11,512 nt of DNA from Fidelibacterota bacterium. Lineage in GTDB: Bacteria; Fidelibacterota; Marinisomatia; Marinisomatales; TCS55. The DNA lies in assembly GCA_002713455.1 (NCBI GenBank), contig PASX01000051.1, positions 1 to 11,512 on the forward strand, read 5' to 3'. Under the pieces are notes generated by a model that saw only the letters and a program-made list of their open reading frames with translations, was not told the origin of the DNA and ran no database searches. Both the position numbers and the translations under genes were made by a program. Of this stretch, positions 1 to 7,001 are shown piece after piece; the stretch's first letter is position 1, and each line of letters starts with the position of its first letter.

Positions 1-62
1 CAGTGGTTACTTTAATGGATGGTTATGAAATAGATCTACTAAGAGGCGAGGTTGCTAGCTGA
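1..62 (+). CDS. rplW: 50S ribosomal protein uL23 (L23), C-terminal fragment
   Basis: Only the last 19 complete codons are in the window, read from base 3 and ending in TGA at 60-62; the 5' part lies before the window. The tail reads [13 protein letters not shown] followed by a few residues. It matches the end of uL23, where a K-A-x-V-T-L-x-x-G-D-x-I-D-x-F/L pattern is usual. uL23 binds 23S rRNA domain III near the tunnel exit and is a docking site for trigger factor and SRP. Its position directly before rplB is the standard S10-operon order. The stop shares its final A with the ATG of rplB. The identification rests on this short tail plus context. Confidence 0.88.
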   Translation, partial: VVTLMDGYEIDLLRGEVAS

Positions 63-886
63 TGGGTATAAGAAACTTAAAACCTACGACTCCTGGAAGT
101 AGATTTGCTTCTCGTTCAGATTTTTCAGAAATAACAAAGAATTTCCCTGAAAAGAAATTAACAAAAGCGTTGCGAAAAACAGGTGGTCGAAACAATAAAG
201 GTAGAATAACAGTAAGGCACCGAGGTGGCGGTCATCGAAGGAGATATAGGATCATCGATTTTAAGCGTGATAAGTTTGATATCCCAGCTAAAGTAGCATC
301 AATTGAGTATGATCCAAATAGATCCGCAAATATTGCACTGCTTTTTTATTCAGATGGTGAAAAAAGATATATTCTCTCCCCGTTTGGGGCAAAAATTGGG
401 GATGAAATTCTTAGTGGTGAAAACGTTCCTTTGAAAATAGGAAATGCATTGCCATTGAAAAAAGTTGCAACGGGTATGTTTGTTCATAATATAGAACTTG
501 AGCCTGGTAGAGGTGGTCAATTAGCACGAAGTGCTGGTTCTGCAGCACAAGTTATGGCACATGATGATGGGTTTACCACATTAAAACTTCCATCTGGAGA
601 AGTTAGGCAGGTTCGACAGCATTGTTTTGCGACAGTTGGTGAAGTAGGCAATAAGTCTCATGAGCAGATTGTTTCAGGAAAAGCTGGAAGAAGTAGGTGG
701 CTGGGTAAGCGTCCCACTGTTCGTGGAGTTGTTATGAATCCAATTGATCATCCACATGGTGGAGGTGAAGGTAAGTCATCTGGGGGTCGTCATCCAGTAT
801 CTCCATGGGGAACTCCAACAAAAGGCTATAAAACACGTAAAAAAAATAAAAAATCAAATGAATATATTTTAAAGAGGAGAAAGTAG
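62..886 (+). CDS. rplB: 50S ribosomal protein uL2 (L2)
   Basis: uL2 binds 23S rRNA, bridges the subunits and is needed for peptidyl-transferase centre assembly. The 274-residue length is normal for the family. The start [15 protein letters not shown] is the usual N-terminus. Basic RNA-binding segments follow ([24 protein letters not shown] at about 40-63, shown only in part by its GGRNNKGR core), then an OB-fold region and an SH3-like region with [14 protein letters not shown]. The C-terminal [14 protein letters not shown] motif carries His230, the counterpart of the catalytically important E. coli His229. The start overlaps the rplW stop by one base. A GAGG at 48-51 is a plausible Shine-Dalgarno site. 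The lysine-rich tail is normal. Confidence 0.99.
   Translation: MGIRNLKPTTPGSRFASRSDFSEITKNFPEKKLTKALRKTGGRNNKGRITVRHRGGGHRRRYRIIDFKRDKFDIPAKVASIEYDPNRSANIALLFYSDGEKRYILSPFGAKIGDEILSGENVPLKIGNALPLKKVATGMFVHNIELEPGRGGQLARSAGSAAQVMAHDDGFTTLKLPSGEVRQVRQHCFATVGEVGNKSHEQIVSGKAGRSRWLGKRPTVRGVVMNPIDHPHGGGEGKSSGGRHPVSPWGTPTKGYKTRKKNKKSNEYILKRRK
874..879 (+). promoter_or_regulatory. Ribosome binding site for rpsS (TTG start)
   Basis: GAGGAG lies within the last codons of rplB, eight bases before the TTG at 888. It supports the TTG as the rpsS start, since no ATG is available near the conserved [10 protein letters not shown]-terminus. Confidence 0.85.
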
Positions 887-887
887 A

Positions 888-1157
888 TTGGCTAGATCAC
901 TAAAAAAAGGACCATTTGTAGATGATAAGCTTCAAAAAAAGATTGAAAAGATGAACGAAGCCAAGAAAAAAAAGGTAATTAAAACGTGGTCACGACGTTC
1001 TATGATAACTCCTGATTTTGTTGGACATACTTTTGCAGTTCATAATGGTAACAAATTTATACCAGTTTTTATTAATGAAAACATGGTAGGTCATAAACTT
1101 GGCGAGTTTGCGCCGACAAGAACTTTCAGATTGCATTCTGGTGATAGGAAAAATTGA
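888..1157 (+). CDS. rpsS: 30S ribosomal protein uS19 (S19), TTG start
   Basis: uS19 sits in the head of the small subunit and, with uS13, contacts the A-site finger of the large subunit. The 89-residue protein begins with the near-invariant [15 protein letters not shown] and contains TWSRRSMI and [13 protein letters not shown], the family signatures. The only start that gives the conserved N-terminus is TTG at 888; no in-frame ATG exists before residue 22. A strong GAGGAG at 874-879, inside the last codons of rplB, supports it. Just one base separates the two genes. An eight-A run at 966-973 lies in the lysine stretch (residues 26-29) but the frame is intact. Confidence 0.98.
   Translation: MARSLKKGPFVDDKLQKKIEKMNEAKKKKVIKTWSRRSMITPDFVGHTFAVHNGNKFIPVFINENMVGHKLGEFAPTRTFRLHSGDRKN
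1146..1149 (+). promoter_or_regulatory. Ribosome binding site deciding the rplV start
   Basis: AGGA lies ten bases before the ATG at 1160 but only four before the in-frame TTG at 1154. Spacing and family alignment both favour the ATG. Confidence 0.65.
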
Positions 1158-1159
1158 TT

Positions 1160-1504
1160 ATGGAAGCTAAAGCAATAACTCGACACATTCGTCAATCTCC
1201 TAGAAAGATTAAAGTGATATTGGATGAAATTAGAGGTCTAAAATTTGATGATGCGCTTAATTATTTGCACTTTTCAAAAGCGAAAGCTTCTGTTCAAATT
1301 GAGAAAACATTAACATCTGCTTATCACAATTTAATAAATAAGATGGAAGATGAGAAAATTGAGACTGAAAAACTTTGTATTAAAGAATGTTATGCTAATG
1401 GTGGTGCCCATATCAAACGTTTTCGTGCTGCATCAATGGGGCGTATTTCTAAATTAAACAAGCCAACTTCTCATTTAACAATTATAGTATCGGATAATAA
1501 TTAA
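1160..1504 (+). CDS. rplV: 50S ribosomal protein uL22 (L22)
   Basis: uL22 binds 23S rRNA and sends a long beta-hairpin into the wall of the nascent-peptide exit tunnel. I start it at the ATG at 1160, giving 114 residues beginning MEAKAITRHIRQSPRK. A TTG at 1154 in the same frame would add two residues, but it is only 4 bases from the AGGA at 1146-1149, whereas the ATG is 10 bases away and matches the family start. The end, KPTSHLTIIVSD, is the usual C-terminal strand. Unusual point: the hairpin, normally K-R-x-x-P-R-A-x-G-R, here reads KRFRAASMGR, so the conserved Pro-Arg pair is Ala-Ala (residues 90-91). Confidence 0.96.
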   Translation: MEAKAITRHIRQSPRKIKVILDEIRGLKFDDALNYLHFSKAKASVQIEKTLTSAYHNLINKMEDEKIETEKLCIKECYANGGAHIKRFRAASMGRISKLNKPTSHLTIIVSDNN

Positions 1505-1510
1505 GGAGGA
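1503..1510 (+). promoter_or_regulatory. Strong ribosome binding site for rpsC
   Basis: AAGGAGGA overlaps the rplV stop and is four bases before the TTG at 1515. It is the longest match to the anti-Shine-Dalgarno sequence in the window. It decides the non-ATG start, because the invariant GQKTHPVGF N-terminus begins at that TTG. Confidence 0.9.
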
Positions 1511-1514
1511 TTGA

Positions 1515-2144
1515 TTGGGTCAAAAAACACATCCTGTAGGTTTTAGATTGCAAATTAATAAAAATTGGCGATCAACTTGGTTTGCGGGTAAAAGTTTTAC
1601 AACAGGTCTTGAAGAAGATTTAAGAATTAGAAAATATCTAAAAGCTCGACTTCCGAATGCTGGAATTTCAAAAGTAGAGATAAGTCGATCGTCAAAAACA
1701 GTTACAGTAACAATTCACACTGCTAGGCCAGGTATAGTTATTGGAAAAGGCGGGGAAGAAGTGAATAGATTAAAAGATGAGATTAAACAGCTTACTGAGA
1801 AAAATACTCAATTAAATATTTCTGAAGTTAAAAGACCTGAGCTTGATGCAGCTTTAGTTGGTTCTAATATTGCTCATCAATTACAGAAAAAGGTTTCATA
1901 TCGTCGTGTAGTAAATAAAGTAATTCAATCTACAATGCGAATGGGGGCAGAAGGAATAAGGATTAATGTAGCTGGACGACTTGGTGGTGTTGAAATTGCA
2001 AGAAGTGAAAAATTTTCTCAAGGAAGAGTTCCTTTGCACACGTTACGTGCAGACATTGATTATGTTCTTACTGAGGCGCAGACTCAATATGGAATAATTG
2101 GTATAAAAGTTTGGATATGTAATGGAGAGTCATCAAGGAAATAG
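1515..2144 (+). CDS. rpsC: 30S ribosomal protein uS3 (S3), TTG start
   Basis: uS3 forms part of the mRNA entry channel in the small-subunit head. The 209 residues start with the invariant MGQKTHPVGFRL. A type-II KH domain follows, with its GKGG loop at residues 77-80 within RPGIVIGKGGEEV. The C-terminal domain holds GRLGGVEIARSE and RVPLHTLRADIDY. Arg130, Arg131 and Lys135 match the positions tied to mRNA unwinding in E. coli (Arg131, Arg132, Lys135). Initiation is at TTG 1515, preceded four bases upstream by AAGGAGGA at 1503-1510, the best Shine-Dalgarno site in the window. A TTG at 1511 is out of frame. Ten bases separate it from rplV. Confidence 0.99.
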   Translation: MGQKTHPVGFRLQINKNWRSTWFAGKSFTTGLEEDLRIRKYLKARLPNAGISKVEISRSSKTVTVTIHTARPGIVIGKGGEEVNRLKDEIKQLTEKNTQLNISEVKRPELDAALVGSNIAHQLQKKVSYRRVVNKVIQSTMRMGAEGIRINVAGRLGGVEIARSEKFSQGRVPLHTLRADIDYVLTEAQTQYGIIGIKVWICNGESSRK

Positions 2145-2147
2145 TCT

Positions 2148-2561
2148 ATGCTAGAACCAAAAAAAGTTAAATTTAGAAGGCATCATAGAGGAAATCGAAG
2201 AGGTGTTGCAAAAGGTGGAAATTATGTTGCTTTTGGTTCATATGGATTAAAGGCTATGGAATCTGGATGGATTACTAGTAGACAAATTGAAGCATGTCGC
2301 GTATCTATCACGCGCGTAGTTCGTAAAGTTGGTAAAATGTGGATTCGAATCTTTCCCGATAAACCCATTACGAAAAAACCTGCTGAAACAAGAATGGGAA
2401 AAGGAAAAGGTACTCCAGAATATTGGGTTGCTGTCGTTAAGCCGGGTCGTATATTATTTGAAGTTGAAGGAGTAGATAAAGAAGGAGCGGAAAAGGCTTT
2501 TTATAATGCTTCATATAAATTACCAATCAAAACTAAAGTTGTAGCTCGAAGAGATTTATAA
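2148..2561 (+). CDS. rplP: 50S ribosomal protein uL16 (L16)
   Basis: uL16 lies near the A-site tRNA and is a late-assembling protein of the 50S central region. The 137-residue length is standard. It opens [19 protein letters not shown] and contains [10 protein letters not shown], the segment [13 protein letters not shown], and the signature [14 protein letters not shown] around residues 82-95. The last is the loop that reaches toward the peptidyl-transferase centre. Its AGGA at 2136-2139 stands eight bases before the ATG. Three bases separate it from rpsC, and its TAA shares the final A with the rpmC start codon (TAATG), which suggests coupled translation. Confidence 0.99.
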   Translation: MLEPKKVKFRRHHRGNRRGVAKGGNYVAFGSYGLKAMESGWITSRQIEACRVSITRVVRKVGKMWIRIFPDKPITKKPAETRMGKGKGTPEYWVAVVKPGRILFEVEGVDKEGAEKAFYNASYKLPIKTKVVARRDL

Positions 2562-2770
2562 TGAGAAGTCGTGATCTAAATAATCTTAATATCGTAGAAA
2601 TTGATACCAAATTAGAAGAGAATGAAGAAGCTTTGCAAAATTTAAAATTTCAAAAAGCAATGCAGCAGCTTGAAGATCCTTTGAAAATAAAATTTTTAAA
2701 AAAAGAAATTGCTCAATTAAAAACTTTAAAAAAAGAGTTCGCTATTGGCATTAGAGAAAAGAAAAGTTAA
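2561..2770 (+). CDS. rpmC: 50S ribosomal protein uL29 (L29)
   Basis: uL29 is a small helical-hairpin protein beside uL23 at the tunnel exit. The 69 residues are almost all predicted helix: a first helix at about 10-37 (EIDTKLEENEEALQNLKFQ) and a second at about 42-65 (KIKFLKKEIAQLKTLKKE). The conserved L-x-x-L-K/R-F-Q motif is visible as ALQNLKFQKA, and the usual Q-L-E-(D/N)-P segment follows. Family identity is weaker residue by residue than for its neighbours, as is normal for L29, but its place between rplP and rpsQ is decisive. It starts on the last base of the rplP stop, with no clear Shine-Dalgarno site. Confidence 0.96.
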   Translation: MRSRDLNNLNIVEIDTKLEENEEALQNLKFQKAMQQLEDPLKIKFLKKEIAQLKTLKKEFAIGIREKKS

Positions 2771-2778
2771 TAAAAATT

Positions 2779-3045
2779 ATGTCTAGTCGAAGAAAGCAAA
2801 CATTAGTTGGCGAAGTGGTAGGCGATAAAATGGAAAAAACTGTTGTAGTTCGCGTTACAAGAAAGATTGCTCACCCAGTATACGGAAAATTTGTAAAAAG
2901 ATTTAAGAAACATTTAGCTCACGTTGGTTCTATAGAACCAAAATTGGGGGATATTGTTAAAATAAGCGCTATGCGGCCAGTTAGTAAAAGAAAGCGTTGG
3001 TTTGTAAGTGAAATTATTAGAGAATCGATCAAAATTGGTCAATGA
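2779..3045 (+). CDS. rpsQ: 30S ribosomal protein uS17 (S17)
   Basis: uS17 is a primary 16S rRNA-binding protein with an OB fold, needed early in small-subunit assembly. The 88 residues include the family signature GEVVGDKMEKTVVVRV near residues 11-26, then HPVYGKFVKRFKK and the strand GDIVKISAMRPVSKRKRW. The ATG at 2779 gives the expected N-terminus MSSRRKQTLVG. No Shine-Dalgarno sequence precedes it; the eight bases before the ATG are TAAAAATT, and the same 11-base context (TAAAAATTATG) starts rplE. It closes the S10-type gene group, and rplN follows after three bases. Confidence 0.98.
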   Translation: MSSRRKQTLVGEVVGDKMEKTVVVRVTRKIAHPVYGKFVKRFKKHLAHVGSIEPKLGDIVKISAMRPVSKRKRWFVSEIIRESIKIGQ

Positions 3046-3048
3046 TTA

Positions 3049-3417
3049 ATGATACAGCAAGAAACAAGACTTAAAGTTGCTGATAATTCCGGTGCACGTG
3101 AAGTACTCTGCTTCAAGGTATTGGGCGGCAGTCGTAGACGTTATGCATCAATAGGTGATTTAATAGTTGTAACAGTAAAGCAAGCTATTCCTGATGGTAT
3201 GGTGAAAAAAGGTCAAGTTACACGCGCCGTTGTTGTAAGGACAAAAAAAGAAATTCGTCGCTCAGATGGCTCATATATTCGTTTTGATGATAATGCAGCT
3301 GTGCTATTGAATTCAGCTGGAGAGCCTCGAGGAACTCGTGTTTTGGGACCTGTTGCGCGTGAATTACGTGATAGTGGTTATATGAAAATTGTTTCTATGG
3401 CCCCGGAGGTTATTTAA
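3049..3417 (+). CDS. rplN: 50S ribosomal protein uL14 (L14)
   Basis: uL14 is at the subunit interface (bridge B8), where it contacts uL19 and 16S rRNA and is the target of the silencing factor RsfS. The 122-residue length is exactly typical. It begins [18 protein letters not shown] and holds the beta-barrel segments [31 protein letters not shown] and [11 protein letters not shown]. The terminal [14 protein letters not shown] motif is the family signature. There is no recognisable Shine-Dalgarno site upstream of the ATG at 3049. It is the first gene of the spc-type group, but I see no promoter in the three-base gap after rpsQ. Confidence 0.99.
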   Translation: MIQQETRLKVADNSGAREVLCFKVLGGSRRRYASIGDLIVVTVKQAIPDGMVKKGQVTRAVVVRTKKEIRRSDGSYIRFDDNAAVLLNSAGEPRGTRVLGPVARELRDSGYMKIVSMAPEVI

Positions 3418-3722
3418 TGAATATTAAAACTGGAATGAATGTTCGTGTGATTCGTGGAAATCATAGAGGTCGGGAAGGGAAAATACTTTACGTATTTCCA
3501 AAAAAAGAGCGGGTAATCATTGAAGGAGTTAATCTTATTAAACGACATACGCGACCATCTCAAGAAAATCCACAAGGAGGTATTGTTGAGAAAGAAGGTT
3601 CAATCCATGTTTCAAATGTTATGCTAGTGCATAGCGGAAAACCTACTAGAATTGGTTATAAAAAATTAGATGATGGTTCTAAAGTTAGAGTCTCGATTAG
3701 AACTGGTGAAGAAATAAAATAA
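3417..3722 (+). CDS. rplX: 50S ribosomal protein uL24 (L24)
   Basis: uL24 is one of two assembly initiators of the 50S subunit; it binds the 5' end of 23S rRNA. At 101 residues it has normal length. The KOW/SH3-like domain is at about residues 3-35 with the core [16 protein letters not shown]. The signature [19 protein letters not shown] follows, and then the conserved HVSNVMLV strand. A GGAGG at 3405-3409 lies seven bases before the ATG, which overlaps the rplN TAA by one base (TAATG). Confidence 0.98.
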   Translation: MNIKTGMNVRVIRGNHRGREGKILYVFPKKERVIIEGVNLIKRHTRPSQENPQGGIVEKEGSIHVSNVMLVHSGKPTRIGYKKLDDGSKVRVSIRTGEEIK

Positions 3723-3727
3723 AAATT

Positions 3728-4333
3728 ATGGCTAATAACAGTAAAAATAATTTTAGTTCCAATCTTAAAAATAAATTTTTGGATGAAGTAGTTTCATCTA
3801 TGGTTGAGCGTTTTAAATATCAAAATATTATGGAAGTACCGAGCTTGTCTCATATATCAGTAAATATGGGCATCGGAGATGCAAAAGATAACCCAAAGAA
3901 GTTAGAGAGCGCTGTCCAAGAATTGTCTTTAATTACAGGTCAGAAGCCAGTAACTACTTTTTCAAAAAAAGATATTTCAAACTTTAAAATTCGAAAAGGA
4001 TTTCCAGTTGGCTGTAAAGTGACTTTACGTGGTAATAGGATGTATGACTTTATGGAGAGACTAATTACTATAGCGCTACCAAGAACTCGCGATTTTAGAG
4101 GTCTGTCTTTTAAGTCATTTGATGGGAGAGGAAACTATTCATTTGGAGTGAAAGAGCAGATTATTTTCACTGAAATTGATTATGATAAAATTGATAGTAT
4201 TCGTGGAATGGATATAACATTTTCTACTACCGCTTCATCAGATGATGAGTCTTACTGGTTGTTAAAGCTAATGGGACTCCCTCTAAGAGAGAAATCTACA
4301 AAACAAGAAGAAGTTGAGGAAATTGATGGCTAA
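3728..4333 (+). CDS. rplE: 50S ribosomal protein uL5 (L5), with short terminal extensions
   Basis: uL5 binds 5S rRNA with uL18 and contacts the P-site tRNA in the central protuberance. Conserved segments are [20 protein letters not shown], a [25 protein letters not shown] block (residues about 75-95), [18 protein letters not shown] and [20 protein letters not shown]. At 201 residues it exceeds the usual 179-187. The surplus is an Asn/Ser/Lys-rich N-terminus ([12 protein letters not shown]) and an acidic tail after the normal LMGLPLR end ([13 protein letters not shown]). The ATG at 3728 is the only candidate just after rplX and has no Shine-Dalgarno site. The tail's codons also encode the rpsN ribosome-binding site, and the last eight bases overlap rpsN. 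Confidence 0.98.
   Translation: MANNSKNNFSSNLKNKFLDEVVSSMVERFKYQNIMEVPSLSHISVNMGIGDAKDNPKKLESAVQELSLITGQKPVTTFSKKDISNFKIRKGFPVGCKVTLRGNRMYDFMERLITIALPRTRDFRGLSFKSFDGRGNYSFGVKEQIIFTEIDYDKIDSIRGMDITFSTTASSDDESYWLLKLMGLPLREKSTKQEEVEEIDG
4316..4320 (+). promoter_or_regulatory. Ribosome binding site for rpsN inside the rplE coding tail
   Basis: GAGGA is encoded by the acidic C-terminal tail codons of rplE and lies five bases before the ATG at 4326. It rules out the in-frame TTG at 4314 as the start of uS14. Confidence 0.75.
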
Positions 4334-4511
4334 AAAATCACTTATTGTTAAGGCTAGGAGAAAACCTAAATTTTCATCTCGAAGTTATAATCGTTGTTTT
4401 AACTGCGGTCGACCTGATGGCTATATGAGAAAATTTGGTCTTTGCCGTATTTGTTTTAGAGAGATGGCACTTAAAGGAGAGATTCCTGGTGTTACTAAGG
4501 CCAGTTGGTAG
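4326..4511 (+). CDS. rpsN: 30S ribosomal protein uS14, zinc-binding short form (type Z)
   Basis: uS14 binds the 16S rRNA head near uS3 and uS10. From the ATG at 4326 the protein is 61 residues, exactly the length of the zinc-binding (C+) form, beginning [16 protein letters not shown]. The zinc ribbon is complete: Cys24-x-x-Cys27 (RCFNCGRP) and Cys40-x-x-Cys43 (LCRICFRE). The end [11 protein letters not shown] is standard. An in-frame TTG at 4314 would add four residues. I reject it because the GAGGA at 4316-4320 would lie inside that extension and is correctly placed five bases before the ATG. The gene overlaps rplE by eight bases. It is also called rpsZ in some annotations. Confidence 0.98.
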   Translation: MAKKSLIVKARRKPKFSSRSYNRCFNCGRPDGYMRKFGLCRICFREMALKGEIPGVTKASW

Positions 4512-4513
4512 AA

Positions 4514-4520
4514 GGGGGAG
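4514..4520 (+). promoter_or_regulatory. Ribosome binding site for rpsH
   Basis: GGGGGAG lies six bases before the ATG at 4527 and twelve before the second ATG at 4533. It favours the first ATG, giving the MSMTDPIADM start. Confidence 0.75.
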
Positions 4521-4526
4521 AGTGTT

Positions 4527-4925
4527 ATGTCTATGACAGATCCTATTGCTGATATGTTAACTCGAATTCGAAACGGGATGACGGTAGAAAAACGATTTGT
4601 TGATATTCCTTCCTCTAATTTAAAAAAACGTATTGCGTTTATTTTAAAAGAGGAAAAATATATTAAAGATTTTATGTTTGTTGAAGATAATACAAAATCT
4701 ATAATTCGAATATTCTTAAAGTATGATCATAAAGGTCATGCTGTAATCTCTGGAATAGAAAGAGTAAGTAGGCCAGGTTTGCGTGTATACGTTGGTGGTG
4801 ATGAAATCCCTAGAGTATTAGATGGGTTGGGAATTTCTATATTATCTACATCTAAAGGTGTTATCTCTAATAAAACTGCTAAACGCATTGGAGTTGGCGG
4901 TGAAATTCTTTGTAAAGTTTGGTAG
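4527..4925 (+). CDS. rpsH: 30S ribosomal protein uS8 (S8)
   Basis: uS8 is a primary binder of the 16S rRNA central domain (helix 21); in E. coli it also represses the spc operon. The 132 residues start MSMTDPIADMLTRIRNG. They hold the N-terminal alpha/beta domain and finish with the signature block STSKGVISNKTAKRIGVGGE followed by ILCKVW. A strong purine run, GGGGGAG at 4514-4520, is six bases before the ATG at 4527, which fits that start better than the second ATG at 4533. The 15-base gap after rpsN holds this binding site. Confidence 0.99.
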   Translation: MSMTDPIADMLTRIRNGMTVEKRFVDIPSSNLKKRIAFILKEEKYIKDFMFVEDNTKSIIRIFLKYDHKGHAVISGIERVSRPGLRVYVGGDEIPRVLDGLGISILSTSKGVISNKTAKRIGVGGEILCKVW

Positions 4926-4933
4926 GCTCAACA

Positions 4934-5479
4934 GTGTCTAGAGTTGGTAAAATGATTATTGAAATTCCTGAAAAAGTTAGCATCAAACTTAACGATAGCT
5001 TTGTAGGAATTACGGGCCCTAAAGGTTCTATTAATGTACCTTTTCATAGCGATATGAAATTAAAACTAGATGATAAAACTTTATTAGTTGAACGTCCTTC
5101 AGACTCTAGGGCTCACCGTTCATTGCATGGTACTACTCGTCAATTAATTGCCAATGGTATACATGGAGTAAATGAAGGTTTTTCAAAAAATTTAGAGATA
5201 AGAGGCGTTGGTTATCAAGCTAACATGCAAGGAAAATATCTTGTTTTACAATTAGGATATTCTCACGATATTTTCTTTGAACCGCCTGAAGAAATTGAGA
5301 TTAAAGCGAATAAAACTGAGATAACAATAAGTGGTATTAATAAACAATTGGTTGGTGAAGTCTCAGCAAAAATAAGATCATTTCGAACACCTGAGCCCTA
5401 TAAAGGTAAAGGCATAAGATATAAAGATGAATATGTTAAAACAAAACAAGGTAAAACTGTAGGCGGAGCAACTGCATAA
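4934..5479 (+). CDS. rplF: 50S ribosomal protein uL6 (L6), GTG start
   Basis: uL6 binds 23S rRNA near the sarcin-ricin loop, at the factor-binding base of the stalk. I start it at GTG 4934, giving 181 residues beginning [15 protein letters not shown], which matches the invariant family start (M-S-R-x-G-K-x-P-I). A longer frame from TTG 4919 would run back into rpsH and add five unconserved residues; the ATG at 4952 would lose the SRVGK motif. Two repeated uL6 domains are visible, with [10 protein letters not shown] in the first and the C-terminal signature [22 protein letters not shown] (about residues 152-173). Only a weak TAGG at 4923-4926 precedes the start. It ends one base into rplR. Confidence 0.96.
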   Translation: MSRVGKMIIEIPEKVSIKLNDSFVGITGPKGSINVPFHSDMKLKLDDKTLLVERPSDSRAHRSLHGTTRQLIANGIHGVNEGFSKNLEIRGVGYQANMQGKYLVLQLGYSHDIFFEPPEEIEIKANKTEITISGINKQLVGEVSAKIRSFRTPEPYKGKGIRYKDEYVKTKQGKTVGGATA

Positions 5480-5850
5480 TGAAAAGGCTATCTATTAAAG
5501 ATGCACGTAATTTACGTAGGCGCAATAGAAGTAAAAGAAATAACCTTTTACATCCAGAACGCCCACGTTTAGTTGTATATCGATCGAATAAACACATAAC
5601 AGCTCAAATTATTGATGACCATAAAGGAGAGACTCTAGTTTCGGCATCGTCTTATGATAAATTAATAAAGAAAGAAGTTTCAAAAGCTAAATCTAAAATC
5701 GACATTAGTTCTAAAGTAGGTACTGTTATTGCAAAGAAAGCAATTGAAAATAAAATTAAAAAAGTTGTTTTTGATAGAAATGGCTATCCTTACCATGGTC
5801 GAATAAAAGCAGTCGCAGATGCGGCCAGAGAAGCTGGTTTAAAATTTTAA
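5479..5850 (+). CDS. rplR: 50S ribosomal protein uL18 (L18)
   Basis: uL18 mediates attachment of 5S rRNA to the central protuberance together with uL5. The 123-residue protein has a very basic N-terminal arm ([13 protein letters not shown]), then [20 protein letters not shown]. It ends with the family signature [20 protein letters not shown] followed by EAGLKF. The ATG shares a base with the rplF TAA (TAATG), with a GGAG at 5465-5468 ten bases upstream. The lysine-rich middle section is variable across the family and not informative. Confidence 0.99.
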   Translation: MKRLSIKDARNLRRRNRSKRNNLLHPERPRLVVYRSNKHITAQIIDDHKGETLVSASSYDKLIKKEVSKAKSKIDISSKVGTVIAKKAIENKIKKVVFDRNGYPYHGRIKAVADAAREAGLKF

Positions 5851-5865
5851 ATATTAGGGAAAAGT

Positions 5866-6363
5866 ATGATTAATCCTGCAGAGCTTGACTTAAAAGAAGA
5901 ATCGGTAATTCGCGTTACTCGAGTTGCTAAAGTAACGTCAAGAGGAAAGAATTTTCGTTTTGGTGCTCTAGTTGTAATTGGAGATGGGAATGGACATGTT
6001 GGTATTGGGCAAGGTAAAGCAGGTGAAGTAATGTCTGCAATTAGTAAAGCTAAAGAAGAGGCAAAACAAAACATTGTAAAAATTCATTTAGTTAATAAAA
6101 CAATTCCTCATAAAATTATTTCTCGTTATAGCGCAAGTCAAGTAATGCTAAAACCAGCCTCACCAGGAACGGGGATTATTGCTGGAGCAGCTGTTCGATC
6201 AATAATGGAACAAGTTGGTATTCAAAATATTTTAACAAAGCGTTTTGGTTCAAATAACCCATTAAATGTTACTAAAGCAACTATGAAGGCATTAACTGAT
6301 TTGCAAGATGTTGTTTCAGTAGCAAACAAACGCGGAATGAAGATAAAAGAAGTATTCAATTAA
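5866..6363 (+). CDS. rpsE: 30S ribosomal protein uS5 (S5)
   Basis: uS5 lies at the mRNA entry channel and affects decoding fidelity together with uS4. The 165 residues comprise an N-terminal double-stranded-RNA-binding-like domain (VIRVTRVAKVTSRGKNFRFG, then VIGDGNGHVGIGQGKAGEV) and a C-terminal domain with the signature LKPASPGTGIIAGAAVRSIM. The latter is followed by LTKRFGSNNPLNVTKATMKA. The ATG at 5866 has an AGGGA at 5856-5860 five bases upstream and a 15-base gap from rplR. Nothing unusual is seen. Confidence 0.99.
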   Translation: MINPAELDLKEESVIRVTRVAKVTSRGKNFRFGALVVIGDGNGHVGIGQGKAGEVMSAISKAKEEAKQNIVKIHLVNKTIPHKIISRYSASQVMLKPASPGTGIIAGAAVRSIMEQVGIQNILTKRFGSNNPLNVTKATMKALTDLQDVVSVANKRGMKIKEVFN

Positions 6364-6372
6364 TAATTTATT

Positions 6373-6561
6373 ATGCCTAAACAAAAAAAATTAAAGATTA
6401 CACAAGTAAAAAGTCAGATTGGTTATAAAAAGAAAGCTAAGTTAACTATGAAAGCTCTTGGCTTTCGTAAAATGAATCAAACTGTAATTAAAGAAGATTT
6501 ACCTTCTATTAGAGGTATGATAAGTAAGGTAAGCTATTTAGTTAAAGTTGAGGAATTTTAA
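6373..6561 (+). CDS. rpmD: 50S ribosomal protein uL30 (L30)
   Basis: uL30 is a small alpha/beta protein on the 50S surface; many lineages lack it, so its presence has some value for classification. The 62 residues contain the usual elements: a first strand ([14 protein letters not shown]), a helix with [15 protein letters not shown], and the closing [17 protein letters not shown] where the V-x-H-L-V-x-V-E pattern of the family is recognisable. The start at 6373 has an AT-only leader (TAATAATTTATT includes the rpsE stop) and no Shine-Dalgarno site. The TAA shares a base with the rplO start. Confidence 0.97.
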   Translation: MPKQKKLKITQVKSQIGYKKKAKLTMKALGFRKMNQTVIKEDLPSIRGMISKVSYLVKVEEF

Positions 6562-7001
6562 TGAAATTAGGTGAATTAAAACCATCTAAGGGTTCTACTC
6601 ATAGTAAGAAGCGATTGGGTCGAGGTCATGGATCAGGCTGGGGAAGGAGTTCAGGTAGAGGAGATAAAGGTTACCATTCAAGGTCTGGATCGAAGCATCG
6701 ACCTTGGTTTGAAGGTGGACAGATGCCTTTACATCGTCGACTTCCAAAGCGTGGTTTTTCTAATTTTTTATTTAAAAAAGAATACCAAATTGTAAATATT
6801 TCTGATCTAGATAAATTGGAAGAAGGAATAGTTGATGCTGATATTTTAAAATTAAATGGAATAGTTAAATATTCCCTACGTCCAATTAAGATATTAGGAG
6901 ATGGAGAATTAAGTAAAAAACTTGATGTTACTGCCAGCGCTTTTAGTGATTCTGCGAGAGAAAAAATTACAAAAGCAGGTGGAAAGGTTACTGAGCAATA
7001 A
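6561..7001 (+). CDS. rplO: 50S ribosomal protein uL15 (L15)
   Basis: uL15 threads a long Gly/Arg-rich N-terminal arm into 23S rRNA and is a late assembly protein. The 146-residue length is usual. The arm includes KRLGRGHGSGWGRSSGRGDKG and FEGGQMPLHRRLPKRGFSN, both family hallmarks. The C-terminal globular domain runs from about residue 75, with KILGDGELSKKLDVTASAFS and a final KAGGKVTEQ. GAGGA at 6549-6553 lies seven bases before the ATG. The start overlaps rpmD by one base and the stop overlaps secY by one base, linking ribosome and translocon gene translation. Confidence 0.99.
   Translation: MKLGELKPSKGSTHSKKRLGRGHGSGWGRSSGRGDKGYHSRSGSKHRPWFEGGQMPLHRRLPKRGFSNFLFKKEYQIVNISDLDKLEEGIVDADILKLNGIVKYSLRPIKILGDGELSKKLDVTASAFSDSAREKITKAGGKVTEQ

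Noticed and set aside
3046..3048. Separate promoter or terminator between the S10-type and spc-type gene groups
   Set aside because: Only three bases separate rpsQ and rplN, with no hairpin and T-run; the AT-rich coding DNA gives many false -10-like matches, so none is called.
4919..4933. N-terminally longer uL6 from TTG 4919
   Set aside because: It would overlap the end of rpsH, adds five unconserved residues, and the family start M-S-R-x-G-K aligns with GTG 4934.
5847..6074. 75-codon open frame on the minus strand opposite rpsE
   Set aside because: It lies fully antisense to a well-conserved uS5 gene, has no Shine-Dalgarno site or recognisable domain, and is a composition shadow.
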